A stretch of DNA of 64,000 nt from Paraburkholderia caribensis (GCF_002902945.1 NZ_CP026102.1:1240001-1304000), one strand, 5' to 3'. Shown: positions 17,193 through 26,222, counted from the stretch's first letter. The notes: generated by a model not told the origin, from the sequence alone. Program-made: numbers and translations.

Positions 17193-17351
17193 ATGAAACA
17201 GGCGATCAGCACGCATCAGGCATCACCGAAGCAAGCACCGAAGGCAGCACCGAATCATCCCGCGAATCCGCACCAGCCGACTCGCGATGGCGGACAACAA
17301 CCGCAGAACCAGAAGCCACCTGAGCATCAGGGCGGTCAGCGCCAGCCTTGA
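17193..17351 (+). CDS. Small Pro/Gln/His-rich protein
   Basis: This 52-aa low-complexity protein starts MKQAISTHQASPKQ and is rich in Pro, Gln, Asn and Lys. It has no hydrophobic segment. AGAGGA lies 7 bases before the ATG, which is the main support for it being expressed. No family is recognised, and a spurious frame remains possible. Confidence 0.4.
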   Translation: MKQAISTHQASPKQAPKAAPNHPANPHQPTRDGGQQPQNQKPPEHQGGQRQP

Positions 17352-17468
17352 AGCGCGAAAGGTACGCTTCGCGTGCAGGCATGCAATCCTTCCACGCCCG
17401 CATGTAGATATTCCCGCGCGGGTACGGCTTCTATCATGACTACGGCTTTGCGGCCAGGGGGCACACAG

Positions 17469-17672
17469 ATGGACGAAAAGCATCCGCAAGAGCAGGACGA
17501 CGCACGACGCACAGGCACGACAACGGAGCCTGGCGAGCCGACGGAAACCGCGAAGGCGACCAATCCGCCGCGCTCGAATCCGCATCCGAAACAAACGGCC
17601 GAGGTGCCGCTGGGGAGCGGAGATCGGCCGGAGCCGCCGGGCGCCGGCGGGCATCCTTCGCATAGCAGCTGA
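17469..17672 (+). CDS. Small polar protein of unknown function
   Basis: This 67-aa hydrophilic, probably disordered protein (MDEKHPQEQDDARRTG at the start, Pro/Gly-rich C-terminus) has no Cys and no membrane segment. A GGGGG run lies 7 bases before the ATG. It follows the preceding small Pro/Gln-rich gene, and both may belong to the group of small stress-related disordered proteins common in this family; that is inference. Confidence 0.45.
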   Translation: MDEKHPQEQDDARRTGTTTEPGEPTETAKATNPPRSNPHPKQTAEVPLGSGDRPEPPGAGGHPSHSS

Positions 17673-17788
17673 TGGCGGACGCGCAGCGCAGCCGTTGCGC
17701 CGCGTTACTCCACACCGTGCATCGCATGACGTACGAATCATGACGTACGAATCGCGATGCACGGCGCGATCTACATCGACGCTTCCGC

Positions 17789-19363
17789 TCAGGCGGACTC
17801 GGCAATGTTCATCGCGTCGGCGAGACTCAGTGAGTGGCGCATCGCTTCCACGAGCATGCCCGTCTGCTTCTCGCGATTGCAACCGATAGCCGCCACCAGC
17901 TTTCCCTTCTCGCCGAGCAGCGCGATAAATTCGAAGGTATCCGGCGTTCCCGTGAACTTCGTCTGATCCCAGTGTTTCGCATGGCCGAGATACTCGAACG
18001 TCTTGCCGAAGTGATACGTCCAGAAGTACGGCACGTACGGTTCCCTGGGCGGCATGCCGAGCATGGCGTGCGCCGCGATGCGCGCATGCTGTTGCGCAAC
18101 GCGCCAATGCTCGATCCGTACGCGCTCGCTGCCGGGCGATGGCCACTCGAAGCGCGCGATGTCGCCCGCTGCATAGAGATCGTCGGCTGCGCGCATCGAC
18201 AGATCGACGTTGATGCTCCTGTCGTCGTTGCGCTTCACCCCTTCGATGAAATCCGTCGCCGGGGTCATGCCGACACCCGCGACGACGAAATCGCATGCCA
18301 GCGCTTCGCCGCTGTCGAGCGTCACGCGCAATGCGCCGTCAGCGCCGCCCGCCGCCACGGAACGCGCGTGATGGCCCATGCGCACGCGTACACCGTGCAC
18401 TTCATGCAGGCGCATGAACAGCCTGCCGATTTCCGGGCCGAACTGTTTTTCGAACGGCACGTTGCCGGGCGCGACGACCGTCACGCGCAGCTTGCGCTCG
18501 CGCAGCGCCGACGCGACTTCCAGTCCGATGAAACTCGCGCCCAGCACGAGCGCGTGCTGCCCTTGCGCGGCCGTCTCGACCAGATGTCGCGCGTCGTCGC
18601 GATTGCGCAGCAGGCAGATGCGCGACTTCACGCCGGCTGCATCGGCGCCTTGCAGTGACAGCCGCTTTGGTATGCCGCCCGTTGCAACGAGGGCCGCGTC
18701 GTAGTGAAGGGAAGGCGCGCTGCCGATGTCGATGCGCCGCGCCGTCGCATCGAGCGTGGTGACCTCGGCCTGAATCACGTCTATCGAATGGGCGGCGAAG
18801 AAATCGTCGGGCAGCAGCGGCGGAATCTTATCGGGCGCCATCTCGCCGGACGGCACGAATTTGCTCAGCACCGTGCGGTCGTAGGGCGTGCGCGCCTCGC
18901 GATCGATCAGCGCGATGCGTCCCGCAAAGCCCGCTTCGCGCAGCGCCGCACAGGCGGCCGCGCCTGCCGCTCCCGCGCCGACGATGGCGAACGTGCGCTT
19001 GTCCGCAGCCGTGGATGTGGCGGGCTTCGACGGCTCCGCGTTGGCGTCGACGAGCACGTCGTCCTGTTCGACGCGCGCCGGATAGCGCGTCAACGGCAGC
19101 AGCGCGGGCGGTTCGACGAGTGCGCCCGTCTCGATGTCGAAGGTTCCCTTGTGCCACGGACAGATGAGCCGCCCGTTGCACAGCGCGCCCTGTTCGAGTG
19201 GCGCGCCCGCATGCGGACAATCGGCGCTGTATGCATGCACGGTGTCGCCGCGGCGTATCAGCAGGACTTGCGTGCCGTTCACCTCGACGCGCTTCATGCC
19301 TGGGTCGGCGAGGTCGGAGAGCAGGGCGACCTTTTGCATGCTGGTGTTTGGGTTCGTGGCCAT
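17789..19363 (-). CDS. Rieske [2Fe-2S] domain fused to FAD/NAD-dependent oxidoreductase (AIFM3-like)
   Basis: This 524-aa protein has an N-terminal Rieske domain with ligands C49-x-H51 (CPHAG) and C68-x2-H71 (CPWHKG). A pyridine nucleotide-disulfide reductase-type flavoprotein follows: GAGAAG for FAD at about 129-134, a second dinucleotide fold VLGASFIGLEVA, and AAGDIA. The C-terminal domain resembles that of ferredoxin/rubredoxin reductases and AIF. The fusion would let electrons pass from NAD(P)H via FAD to its own Rieske cluster. The start at 19363 is supported by GAGGA five bases upstream; the frame continues to 19756 without a ribosome site. The physiological partner is unknown, and no oxygenase gene is adjacent. 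Confidence 0.88.
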   Translation of the reverse strand: MATNPNTSMQKVALLSDLADPGMKRVEVNGTQVLLIRRGDTVHAYSADCPHAGAPLEQGALCNGRLICPWHKGTFDIETGALVEPPALLPLTRYPARVEQDDVLVDANAEPSKPATSTAADKRTFAIVGAGAAGAAACAALREAGFAGRIALIDREARTPYDRTVLSKFVPSGEMAPDKIPPLLPDDFFAAHSIDVIQAEVTTLDATARRIDIGSAPSLHYDAALVATGGIPKRLSLQGADAAGVKSRICLLRNRDDARHLVETAAQGQHALVLGASFIGLEVASALRERKLRVTVVAPGNVPFEKQFGPEIGRLFMRLHEVHGVRVRMGHHARSVAAGGADGALRVTLDSGEALACDFVVAGVGMTPATDFIEGVKRNDDRSINVDLSMRAADDLYAAGDIARFEWPSPGSERVRIEHWRVAQQHARIAAHAMLGMPPREPYVPYFWTYHFGKTFEYLGHAKHWDQTKFTGTPDTFEFIALLGEKGKLVAAIGCNREKQTGMLVEAMRHSLSLADAMNIAESA

Positions 19364-19655
19364 TGTTTTCCTCGTTGGAGACCGGGCGCGCGGCGCATGC
19401 CGCCACTCGCGCGAAGTGCGATTGCCGAAGCGCGTTTTTCCGGGTTGCGCTTCGATAACGGGTGCGATCAAGGGTGCAATCGGCATGCCGTGTCGCGCCT
19501 GGCATCCGCAGACGTCCAACGACAGCTTACGTCGGAACGGCGCAGGCGGCGTTGCATGGGCATGCCGCTTGCGTCGTCGCTCGTAAGGCACCTGTCCGAT
19601 CGACGGGTGTATCGACGGACCCAACACTCTCACCAGGCTTGCGATGGAGGTTTGC

Positions 19656-20807
19656 ATGAACGATATCGGCCACGATCCCCTGCGGCGCGCCGCGCCCGCT
19701 GCGTGGTACATCAACAGCGGGCTGCGTCTTTCCGACGAGGAACCGGACGCCGACATCGAGCCGAGACGTTATGCGCTCGTGCCTGCCCTCGAGCGTTATC
19801 TGGCGAACGTGCGCTTCGGTGACGAACAGGCAGCCAGCCGCGCGGCCACGCTCGACGCCTTGCGGGCGCGCGGCATGGACTGGCTGCCGCTGCCGGGCCG
19901 GGGCGAAACGGCGACGCGCTGGCGCGGTCTCGCTGCCGTTGCGGCGTGCGATCTGTCGCTGGCGAAACTCTACGAAGGGCACACCGACGCGCTCGCCATC
20001 CTCGCGGAATTGGGGCGCTGCGACCTCGCGGACGACGGCAGCTGGGCCGTGTGGGCTGCCGAGCCGCCGAACGCGAAGCTGATCGCGCATGCGGCGGGCG
20101 GCAACGCGCTGACGCTCGAAGGCACCAAGCCCTGGTGTTCGGGCGCGCCGCATGTCACGCATGCGTTGGTCACGGCATGGCGCGGCGACGAGCCGGTGTT
20201 GGCTGCCGTCGAACTGTCGCAAGCTGCCATCGCCGTCGATCCGGGCGGCTGGCAAGCCGTCGGCATGCGCGCGACGGGCACGAGCAGCGTGCGCTTCGAT
20301 GGCGCGCGCGCCGTGCAGGTCGGCGGCGCCGGCGCGTATCTGTCGCGCCCGGGCTTCTGGCATGGCGGCGCGGGCATTGCGGCCTGCTGGTACGGCGGTG
20401 CGGCGGCGCTCGCATCGATTCTGCGCGATAGCGTCAAGCGTCGCGACGAGCCCCACGCGTGCGCGCATCTGGGTGCCGCCGATGCCGAACTATCCGCCGT
20501 GGCCGCGCTGCTGCGCGAGTCGGCGGCATGGATCGACGCGCATCCGCGCGACGACGCGCAGCAATGCGCGTTGCGTGTGCGCGTCGCCGTCGAGCAGGCC
20601 GCGGAACAGGTGATGCAGCATGTGTCGCGCGCGCTCGGCGCCGTTCCGTTCTGCACGGACCCGTGGTTCGCACGCGCGATTGCGGATCTGCCTGTGTTTC
20701 TGCGCCAGAGCCATGCGGAGCGCGACGAGTGCGCACTGGGCCGGACGCTGCTCGACGACGAAGCGGGCGAGACGTGGAACCTTGGACTTCATCCTGGACG
20801 CGACTGA
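19656..20807 (+). CDS. Acyl-CoA dehydrogenase-like flavoprotein
   Basis: This 383-aa protein resembles acyl-CoA dehydrogenases: a helical N-terminal part, a central beta domain (LTLEGTKPWCSGAPHVTHALVTA, then GMRATGTSSVRFDG, the FAD/substrate-domain pattern) and a C-terminal helical domain. No typical catalytic Glu motif of beta-oxidation enzymes is obvious. The C-terminus (LPVFLRQSHAERDECALG) is closer to the flavin-monooxygenase-like branch. GGAGG precedes the ATG at 19656. It is the first gene of a tight operon with a methyltransferase (11-base gap) and a glycosyltransferase (4-base overlap), so it probably works in biosynthesis of a glycoconjugate or lipid rather than in fatty-acid catabolism. 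Confidence 0.8.
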   Translation: MNDIGHDPLRRAAPAAWYINSGLRLSDEEPDADIEPRRYALVPALERYLANVRFGDEQAASRAATLDALRARGMDWLPLPGRGETATRWRGLAAVAACDLSLAKLYEGHTDALAILAELGRCDLADDGSWAVWAAEPPNAKLIAHAAGGNALTLEGTKPWCSGAPHVTHALVTAWRGDEPVLAAVELSQAAIAVDPGGWQAVGMRATGTSSVRFDGARAVQVGGAGAYLSRPGFWHGGAGIAACWYGGAAALASILRDSVKRRDEPHACAHLGAADAELSAVAALLRESAAWIDAHPRDDAQQCALRVRVAVEQAAEQVMQHVSRALGAVPFCTDPWFARAIADLPVFLRQSHAERDECALGRTLLDDEAGETWNLGLHPGRD

Positions 20808-20818
20808 GGTTCCCGCGC

Positions 20819-21418
20819 ATGACTTTTCCCGCCGCCTATTTCGACGATCTGTACCGACAGGACGACGACCCCTGGGACTATCGCGCAAGCTGGTATGAGC
20901 GCCGCAAGCGCTGGCTGACCATCGCGGCGCTGCCGCGCGAGCGCTACCGGTCGGGCTTCGAACCGGCGTGTTCGAACGGGGAGTTGTCCGCGCTGCTCGC
21001 GCAGCGTTGCGATAGCCTGTATGCGTGCGACATCAGCGATCACGCCGTGCGTCTCGCGCGCGAACGTCTTGCAGGACTGCCCAACGTCACCGTCGAACCG
21101 CGCGCGATGCCGGACCAATGGCCCGACGCGAGTTTCGATCTGATCGTGATCGGCGAGTTGTGCTATTACCTGTCGCGCGAAGCGACGGCCGAACTGGCGC
21201 GGCGCGCGTGCGCATCGTTGACGGCGGACGGCACGCTGGTCGCGTGTCACTGGCGTCACCCGTTCGAAGGCAGGCTGCAAACCGCCGACGCTGTCCACGC
21301 GAGCTTCGACGCACTGCCCGCGCTGAACCGGCTCGTGCAACACGCGGAGCACGATCTGCTGCTGGACGTGTGGTCGAAGGACGGGCATTCGGTTGCGCAG
21401 GGCGAGGGGCTCGTATGA
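20819..21418 (+). CDS. SAM-dependent methyltransferase, NodS-like
   Basis: This 199-aa class I methyltransferase starts FDDLYRQDDDPWDYRASWYERRK, the pattern seen in NodS-type N-methyltransferases that act on glucosamine derivatives. The SAM-binding core has an atypical motif I (GFEPACSNGELSALLAQRC, with PACSNG in place of the usual DxGCGxG, as in NodS). Next come LYACDISDHAVRLAR, the acidic-loop segment WPDASFDLIVIGELCYYL and a strand LTADGTLVACHWRHP. GAGG is visible upstream of the ATG. It lies between the dehydrogenase-like and glycosyltransferase genes, with the stop overlapping the next start (ATGA). Confidence 0.85.
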   Translation: MTFPAAYFDDLYRQDDDPWDYRASWYERRKRWLTIAALPRERYRSGFEPACSNGELSALLAQRCDSLYACDISDHAVRLARERLAGLPNVTVEPRAMPDQWPDASFDLIVIGELCYYLSREATAELARRACASLTADGTLVACHWRHPFEGRLQTADAVHASFDALPALNRLVQHAEHDLLLDVWSKDGHSVAQGEGLV

Positions 21419-22071
21419 TCGGCATCGTGATACCCGCGCACGACGAAGAGGAACTGCTCGCCGATTGCCTGCAGGCGGCGCGGATCGCGGCTGCGCATCC
21501 GGAGTTGCGCGGCGAGCGGGTGAAGATCGTCGTGGCGCTCGATAGTTGCACGGACCGGTCTGAGTCGATTGCGCGCTGCTTCGACACTCATGCATTGACG
21601 CTCGATGTGCGCAACGTCGGCAAGGCGCGGGCAGCGGGCGCGGCGACGCTGATCGAGCAGGGCGTGCGCTGGCTCGCGTTCACCGATGCCGACAGCCGGG
21701 TCGCGCCGGACTGGCTGGTCGCGCAACTTGCGCTCGATGCGGAAGCAGTGTGCGGTCCCGTGCTCGTCGAAGACTGGCGCGAGCACGATGCACTAACCCG
21801 CGAAGCGTTTTATCGCGCGTACATGAATGCGGATGGCCATCGGCATATTCATGGCGCGAATCTCGGCGTGTCGGCGCGAGCGTATTGCCGCGTCGGCGGA
21901 TTTCCGCCGCTCACGTGCAGCGAGGATGTCGCGCTGGTGGGACTGCTGGTCGAGACGGGGGCGCGGATCGCGTGGAGCGCGGCGCCGCGTGTGGTGACGA
22001 GCGCGCGGATTGCCTCCAAGGTGCGGGGCGGGTTCGGGGATACGCTGCAGGGGCTGATGGCGCACGAATGA
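21415..22071 (+). CDS. Family 2 glycosyltransferase
   Basis: This 218-aa GT-A fold glycosyltransferase begins IGIVIPAHDEEELLADCL, has VALDSCTDRSESIA, the metal-binding FTDADSRVAPDWL (DAD motif) and GANLGVSARAYCRVGGFPPLTCSEDVAL, the acceptor/catalytic region. There are no membrane segments, so it acts in the cytoplasm on a soluble or membrane-surface acceptor. It is the third gene of the operon, overlapping the methyltransferase by 4 bases. In many proteobacteria this trio is accompanied by a PIG-L deacetylase; here none is adjacent. Confidence 0.88.
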   Translation: MIGIVIPAHDEEELLADCLQAARIAAAHPELRGERVKIVVALDSCTDRSESIARCFDTHALTLDVRNVGKARAAGAATLIEQGVRWLAFTDADSRVAPDWLVAQLALDAEAVCGPVLVEDWREHDALTREAFYRAYMNADGHRHIHGANLGVSARAYCRVGGFPPLTCSEDVALVGLLVETGARIAWSAAPRVVTSARIASKVRGGFGDTLQGLMAHE

Positions 22072-22087
22072 TGCAGGATGTGCGGTA

Positions 22088-22723
22088 TCAGTCCGTGCCG
22101 TTCGAAGCCGCCCTGTAGCGCGCCAGAAACATATCCGCCGACGACTCGGCGACCTGCTTCTGTTCCTCCGCCGTCAGCGACGGCTGGCCCATCGTCACTT
22201 GCGGCCAGAACGCGAAGCCCTTCACCAGACCATGCAACTGCTGCGCGGCGAACGCCGGGTTCGGCGTATCGAGCCTGCCATCGGAGGCGGCTGCGCGTAT
22301 CCACACGGTCAGTCCTTCCTCGCGTTCACCGATACGCGCCACCATGTCCCGCGCGCGCTCCGGCGAATGAATGCCCGCCGCGATCGCGACCCGCGCGAGC
22401 GACATGAATGCCTCGTCGTTCAGCAGCCGCAGTTTCTGTGCGAGCAGTTCGATCAATTGCGGGCGCAACGGCAGGTCCGCGCGATAGCCGGGCGCATCGC
22501 CTGCCTTGCTGGCGTCCCATAGCTGCTGAAGGATCGCCGCGAACAGCGCCTCCTTGCTGGGAAAGTGGTTGTACACGGTGCGCTTCGACACGCTCGCGCG
22601 CGCGGCGATCCGGTCCATGCTGGTCGCGTCGAAACCGGCCGCGCGAAATTCGTCGATGGCCGCTTCGATGACGGCCGCGCGTTTGCGGTCGGTCAGACGG
22701 GGAAGGTTGGTGCTGTCGTCCAT
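22088..22723 (-). CDS. TetR/AcrR-family transcriptional regulator
   Basis: This 211-aa repressor-type protein has an N-terminal TetR helix-turn-helix (about 12-60: RAAVIEAAIDEFRAAGFDATSMDRIAARASVSKRTVYNHFPSKEALF) and a C-terminal ligand domain with the pattern of the AefR-like group (MSLARVAIAAGIHSPERARDM). It is divergent from the MBL hydrolase gene 85 bases away. Autoregulation and control of that gene through the shared intergenic region are likely but inferred. The effector is unknown. Confidence 0.9.
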   Translation of the reverse strand: MDDSTNLPRLTDRKRAAVIEAAIDEFRAAGFDATSMDRIAARASVSKRTVYNHFPSKEALFAAILQQLWDASKAGDAPGYRADLPLRPQLIELLAQKLRLLNDEAFMSLARVAIAAGIHSPERARDMVARIGEREEGLTVWIRAAASDGRLDTPNPAFAAQQLHGLVKGFAFWPQVTMGQPSLTAEEQKQVAESSADMFLARYRAASNGTD

Positions 22724-22808
22724 CGGCTAATTTTACACCGATGGGTTTACTTTTCGAGATAATAAACTACACTGTGCAGTCTACATTCTGTCGCGAGTGA
22801 CGCTTCGT
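22724..22808. promoter_or_regulatory. Divergent promoter region between tetR and the MBL gene
   Basis: This 85-base AT-rich stretch holds TTTACT (22746-22751) and TACACT (22768-22773) spaced by 16 bases, a weak plus-strand promoter candidate. A dyad ACTG-TG-CAGT (22771-22780) overlaps the start region and could be the TetR operator. Both calls are tentative. Confidence 0.35.
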
Positions 22809-23924
22809 ATGAAATCGATCATCGGCTCCATCAATCAGGTTTTGGGATTCGCGGCGGCGCAGCGCAGCCGTGCGTTGTCGAGCATGTCGCCGCAGCACGA
22901 TGGCGAGCGCTTTCGCAATGTGAAGCCGCGCCCTGTCGAGGGATTGGGCAAGACGTTGCGGATTGCGTGGAATGTGATCTTCAACAAGCCGCGCGGCACT
23001 GAGCCGTCCGGCGCTTTGCCCGTCGATGCGCTGACGCGCGCGGACCTCGATGCCGCGCCGGACAGGAGCCTGTTCCGTCTTGGTCATTCGACGATGCTGC
23101 TCAAGCTGCGCGGCCAGTTCTGGCTGACCGATCCGGTATTTGCGGAACGCGCGTCGCCGTTCAAACGGATGGGGCCGAAGCGTTTCCATGCGCCGCCGAT
23201 CGCGCGCGATGCGTTGCCGCCGTTGCGCGGTGTGATTCTGTCGCACGATCACTATGATCATCTGGATCGCGAGACGGTGCTTGCGCTGGCCGAAACGACG
23301 GGCGTGTTTCTGACGCCGCTCGGGGTTGGCGACCGGTTGATCGAGTGGGGCATCGATGCGTCGAAGGTGCGGCAGTTCGACTGGTGGCAGGGTGTTGAGA
23401 TCGACGGCGTGCGGTTGACGGCGACGCCTTCGCAGCATTTTTCGGGGCGTAGTCTGTTCGACGGGAATAGCACGCTGTGGGCGTCGTGGGTGATTGTCGA
23501 CGGTGACTTGCGGGTGTTTTTTAGTGGTGACACCGGGTACTTCGATGGTTTCAAGGCGATTGGCGAGCGGCTCGGGCCGTTCGATGTGACCTTGATGGAG
23601 ACGGGCGCGTATGACGCGCAATGGCCTTACGTGCATATGCAACCCGACGATACGGTGCAGGCGCATGTCGATTTGCGTGGTCGCTGGCTGGTGCCGATTC
23701 ATAACGGGACTTTTGATCTGGCGATGCATCGGTGGCAGGAGCCGTTCGAGCGTGTCGTAGGGCTGGCCGCTGCGCGCGGTATTGCGCTTTCGACGCCCCG
23801 TATGGGGGAGAGGGTTGATCTGGATGCGCCGCATCGCGGGGAGCGGTGGTGGCGGGATGTTGTTGAGGTTGGTGCGCCTAAGGCGGCGCGGCGGGTTTTT
23901 TGTCGGGCTGCCAGGGTGGAGTGA
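22809..23924 (+). CDS. Metallo-beta-lactamase-fold hydrolase, NAPE-PLD/UlaG-like
   Basis: This 371-aa protein has the MBL zinc motif LSHDHYDHLD (HxHxDH, about residue 146) after a strand LTDPVFAERASPF, and the downstream ligands GDTGY and PIHNGTFDLA (His). The arrangement (LGHSTMLLKLRGQFWLTDPVF, then MGPKRFHAPP) matches the family that includes N-acyl-phosphatidylethanolamine phospholipase D and UlaG-type lactonases. The N-terminal 60 residues may form an amphipathic membrane contact. The ATG at 22809 and the one at 22797 are both possible; neither has a strong ribosome site. Regulation by the divergent TetR is likely. The left flank of the first palindromic element begins ten bases after the stop. 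Confidence 0.85.
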   Translation: MKSIIGSINQVLGFAAAQRSRALSSMSPQHDGERFRNVKPRPVEGLGKTLRIAWNVIFNKPRGTEPSGALPVDALTRADLDAAPDRSLFRLGHSTMLLKLRGQFWLTDPVFAERASPFKRMGPKRFHAPPIARDALPPLRGVILSHDHYDHLDRETVLALAETTGVFLTPLGVGDRLIEWGIDASKVRQFDWWQGVEIDGVRLTATPSQHFSGRSLFDGNSTLWASWVIVDGDLRVFFSGDTGYFDGFKAIGERLGPFDVTLMETGAYDAQWPYVHMQPDDTVQAHVDLRGRWLVPIHNGTFDLAMHRWQEPFERVVGLAAARGIALSTPRMGERVDLDAPHRGERWWRDVVEVGAPKAARRVFCRAARVE

Positions 23925-24054
23925 TTTTTTTTTGTCTGCGACGCGTTGGGGTGGTTTGCTTGCTTTTGCGCTGGGGTTCGCGGTTTTGGTGTTTCGGTAT
24001 TTGCGCTGGCATCCGCGAATCGCGTTTTCGCTGGCATCCGCGAATTGTTAGCGT

Positions 24055-24663
24055 GCTTCAGGCGTCGCCCCTGTGCGGGGCGGCACCTACTTTTCTTTGC
24101 CGCCGCAAAGAAAAGTAGGCAAAAGAAAGCGGCTCACACCGCCAGCGCTAATTCTTGCCTGAGGGCCCCCAAAGGTTCTTACGCTTCACACGGCAGCCAC
24201 GTGACCCACGTTCGTTGCAAGCGCTCTGAAAGAGCGCCTCACCCGCTTCATATCCCCCGCGTTTCAGCACGCCGCGCCAGACAGTCCACGGCCGCCCAGG
24301 TGGCAAACTGTGTGTAGGCCGTAGTGCCTCACACGCCTCACTCCGGACCGTTAGCACACGCGTCCCACCCGGTAAGAGCGCCAAGCTATACGACGCGACA
24401 ACCTACACACAGTTTGCCACCTGGGCAGCGCAAACCATTCGTTGCCGCCTGACAGGGTACGGGTATTCGAAGCGGGTGAGGCGCCTGTTCAAAGCGCTGG
24501 CAACGGGCAGCAACCAGGGCGTTGCCGTGTGAAGTGTGGGGACGTTGGGGGCCCGTGGACAAAGGTCAAGCGCTGGCGGTGTGAGCCGCTTTCTTTTGCC
24601 TACTTTTCTTTGCGGCGGCAAAGAAAAGTAGGTGCCGCCCCGCACAGGGGCGACGCCTGAAGC
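24055..24663. repeat. Nested palindromic element, copy 1
   Basis: This 609-base element has terminal inverted repeats of more than 100 bases. The left end carries a perfect hairpin at 24086-24119 (15-bp stem CCTACTTTTCTTTGC, 4-nt loop CGCC). The same hairpin returns inverted at 24599-24632. Inside, a 25-bp perfect inverted repeat starting GCCCAGGTGGCAAACTGTGT lies at 24294-24318 and 24402-24426, around an asymmetric core (24319-24401). The palindrome extends outward: CTGCGACGCGTTGGGG near 23936 and its reverse complement near 24726, plus inward-facing GCGCTGGCATCCGCG-type repeats (24003, 24029, 24676, 24694). Together with its flanks it occupies nearly all of the gap 23925-24844. It holds no credible gene. 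Confidence 0.9.
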
Positions 24664-24844
24664 GAGCTAACGTAACGCGGATGCCAGCGATAACGCGGAT
24701 GCCAGCGCAAACACAGCCAAACCACCCCAAACGCGTCGCAGACCAAAATCCCCACCAAAAAAAATATCCACGCTAAGGTATAGCATCACGAAAACCAAAG
24801 CCCATCAGCGCATCCACGAACCCCCAACCAGGAGCACAAAAACC

Positions 24845-25246
24845 ATGACCGAACCCACCCAGTTCTGGATGATCGAAGGCGCGCCGACGCCGGTCGGCCC
24901 TTTCTCCCATGCAACGGAATCAGGCGGCTGGGTCTTCGTCACGGGCCAGATGCCCACCTCCCCAGACGACGACACAGCCCCCCTGCCCGAGGGCGTCGCC
25001 GCGCAAACCAAACGCGTCATGGACAACCTCGTGCTGGTCCTCAAGGGCATCGGTCTCGGCCTCGAACACGTCGTGTCGGCGCGTATCTTCCTCACTGAAT
25101 TCAAACGCGACTACGCAACCATGAACGCCGTCTACGCCGCGCATTTCCCGCCGGGACGGCTGCCCGCGCGCACCTGCGTCGGCGTAACCGGTCTCGCACG
25201 CGACGCACTCGTCGAGATCGACTTCATCGCGCGCCGTCCGGGCTGA
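24845..25246 (+). CDS. RidA (YjgF/YER057c/UK114) family protein
   Basis: This 133-aa protein of the Rid family hydrolyses reactive enamines/imines. The pattern is complete: GPFSHATESGGWVFVTGQMP, the middle helix VMDNLVLVLKGIGLGLEHVV, and the C-terminal PARTCVGVTGLARDALVEID. That last stretch has the conserved Arg (in PART) that binds the substrate carboxylate in RidA, and a Glu near the end. AGGAGC precedes the ATG. It is followed 10 bases later by an aldo-keto reductase gene, so the two may be co-transcribed. The subfamily (RidA versus Rid1-7) cannot be set by eye. Confidence 0.9.
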   Translation: MTEPTQFWMIEGAPTPVGPFSHATESGGWVFVTGQMPTSPDDDTAPLPEGVAAQTKRVMDNLVLVLKGIGLGLEHVVSARIFLTEFKRDYATMNAVYAAHFPPGRLPARTCVGVTGLARDALVEIDFIARRPG

Positions 25247-25256
25247 CGCAAAGTCG

Positions 25257-26192
25257 ATGCGTTCCCGTCGACCGTCCGCGCGCCGCGATTTCCTGCAGCG
25301 CGCGCTAACGCTGCCCCTCGCGATGTCCATTCCGTCGCTGGGCGCCGCCCAGCAAAAACCGCCCCCACGCATGGAACGGCGCGCCATTCCATCGACAGGC
25401 GAGCCCTTACCCGTGGTCGGCTGCGGCACCTGGCGCACCTTCGACGTCGGCGACGATCCGAACGGCCAGGCGCGGCTCGCCGACGTGCTGAAAGTGCTGT
25501 TCGCAGCGGGCGGCTCGGCAATCGACTCGTCCCCGATGTACGGCTCGTCCGAAGCCGTCGCCGGCACGCTGCTCACGCGGCTCGACGCGCACCACAAGGC
25601 GTTCGTCGCGACCAAGGTGTGGACGCAAGGCAAAGCCGCAGGCATCGCGCAGATGGAAGAGTCGATGCGCCGCCTGCAACAGTCGACAATCGACCTGATG
25701 CAGGTCCACAACCTCGTCGACTGGCGCACGCAGCTCGCCACGCTGCGCGACTGGAAAGCGCGTGGGCGCGTTCGCTATATCGGTATCACGCACTACACGT
25801 CCGGCGCGTTCGATGACGTCGCCAGCGTGATGCGCAGCGAAAAGCCCGACTTCGTGCAGATCAACTACGCAGCCGACGATCGCGATGCCGGGCAGCGCAT
25901 CCTGCCGCTCGCACGCGACCTCGGCATCGCCGTCGTGATCAATCAGCCGTTCGGCGGCGGCGGGCTGCTGTCGCGCGTCAGCAAGACGCCGCTGCCTGCG
26001 TGGGCCAACGACATCGGCTGCGTGTCGTGGGCGCAACTGCTGCTGAAATTCGTGCTCGCGCAACCCGCCGTCACCGTCGTGATTCCCGGCACGGGACGCC
26101 CCGAGTACATGGCCGATAACGTGCACGCAGGCGTGGGTCCATACCCCGACAAGGCGATGTGCAAGCAGATTGTCGAAGCCGTCGGCGGGTAG
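25257..26192 (+). CDS. Tat-exported aldo/keto reductase
   Basis: This 311-aa NAD(P)H-dependent carbonyl reductase has an (alpha/beta)8 barrel. The N-terminus has a twin-arginine signal (SARRDFLQRA, hydrophobic stretch, cleavage near SLGAAQ), so the enzyme is folded in the cytoplasm and exported to the periplasm. The catalytic tetrad is visible: Asp in AIDSSPMYG, Tyr in the same motif, Lys in VATKVW and His in MQVHNL. Near the C-terminus, VIPGTGRPEYMADNV fits the cofactor-binding loop. A periplasmic AKR is unusual because NADPH is cytoplasmic; Tat export of the cofactor-loaded enzyme is a possible explanation. It is probably co-transcribed with the rid gene. Confidence 0.85.
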   Translation: MRSRRPSARRDFLQRALTLPLAMSIPSLGAAQQKPPPRMERRAIPSTGEPLPVVGCGTWRTFDVGDDPNGQARLADVLKVLFAAGGSAIDSSPMYGSSEAVAGTLLTRLDAHHKAFVATKVWTQGKAAGIAQMEESMRRLQQSTIDLMQVHNLVDWRTQLATLRDWKARGRVRYIGITHYTSGAFDDVASVMRSEKPDFVQINYAADDRDAGQRILPLARDLGIAVVINQPFGGGGLLSRVSKTPLPAWANDIGCVSWAQLLLKFVLAQPAVTVVIPGTGRPEYMADNVHAGVGPYPDKAMCKQIVEAVGG

Positions 26193-26222
26193 TAGACAAT
26201 CACGACGCGCGGCGCGGCGCCA

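Noticed and set aside
15330..17351. Long plus-strand open frame opposite the phospholipase D-VTT gene
   Set aside because: Antisense shadow; only its last 52 codons (17193-17351), which have their own ribosome site, may be real.
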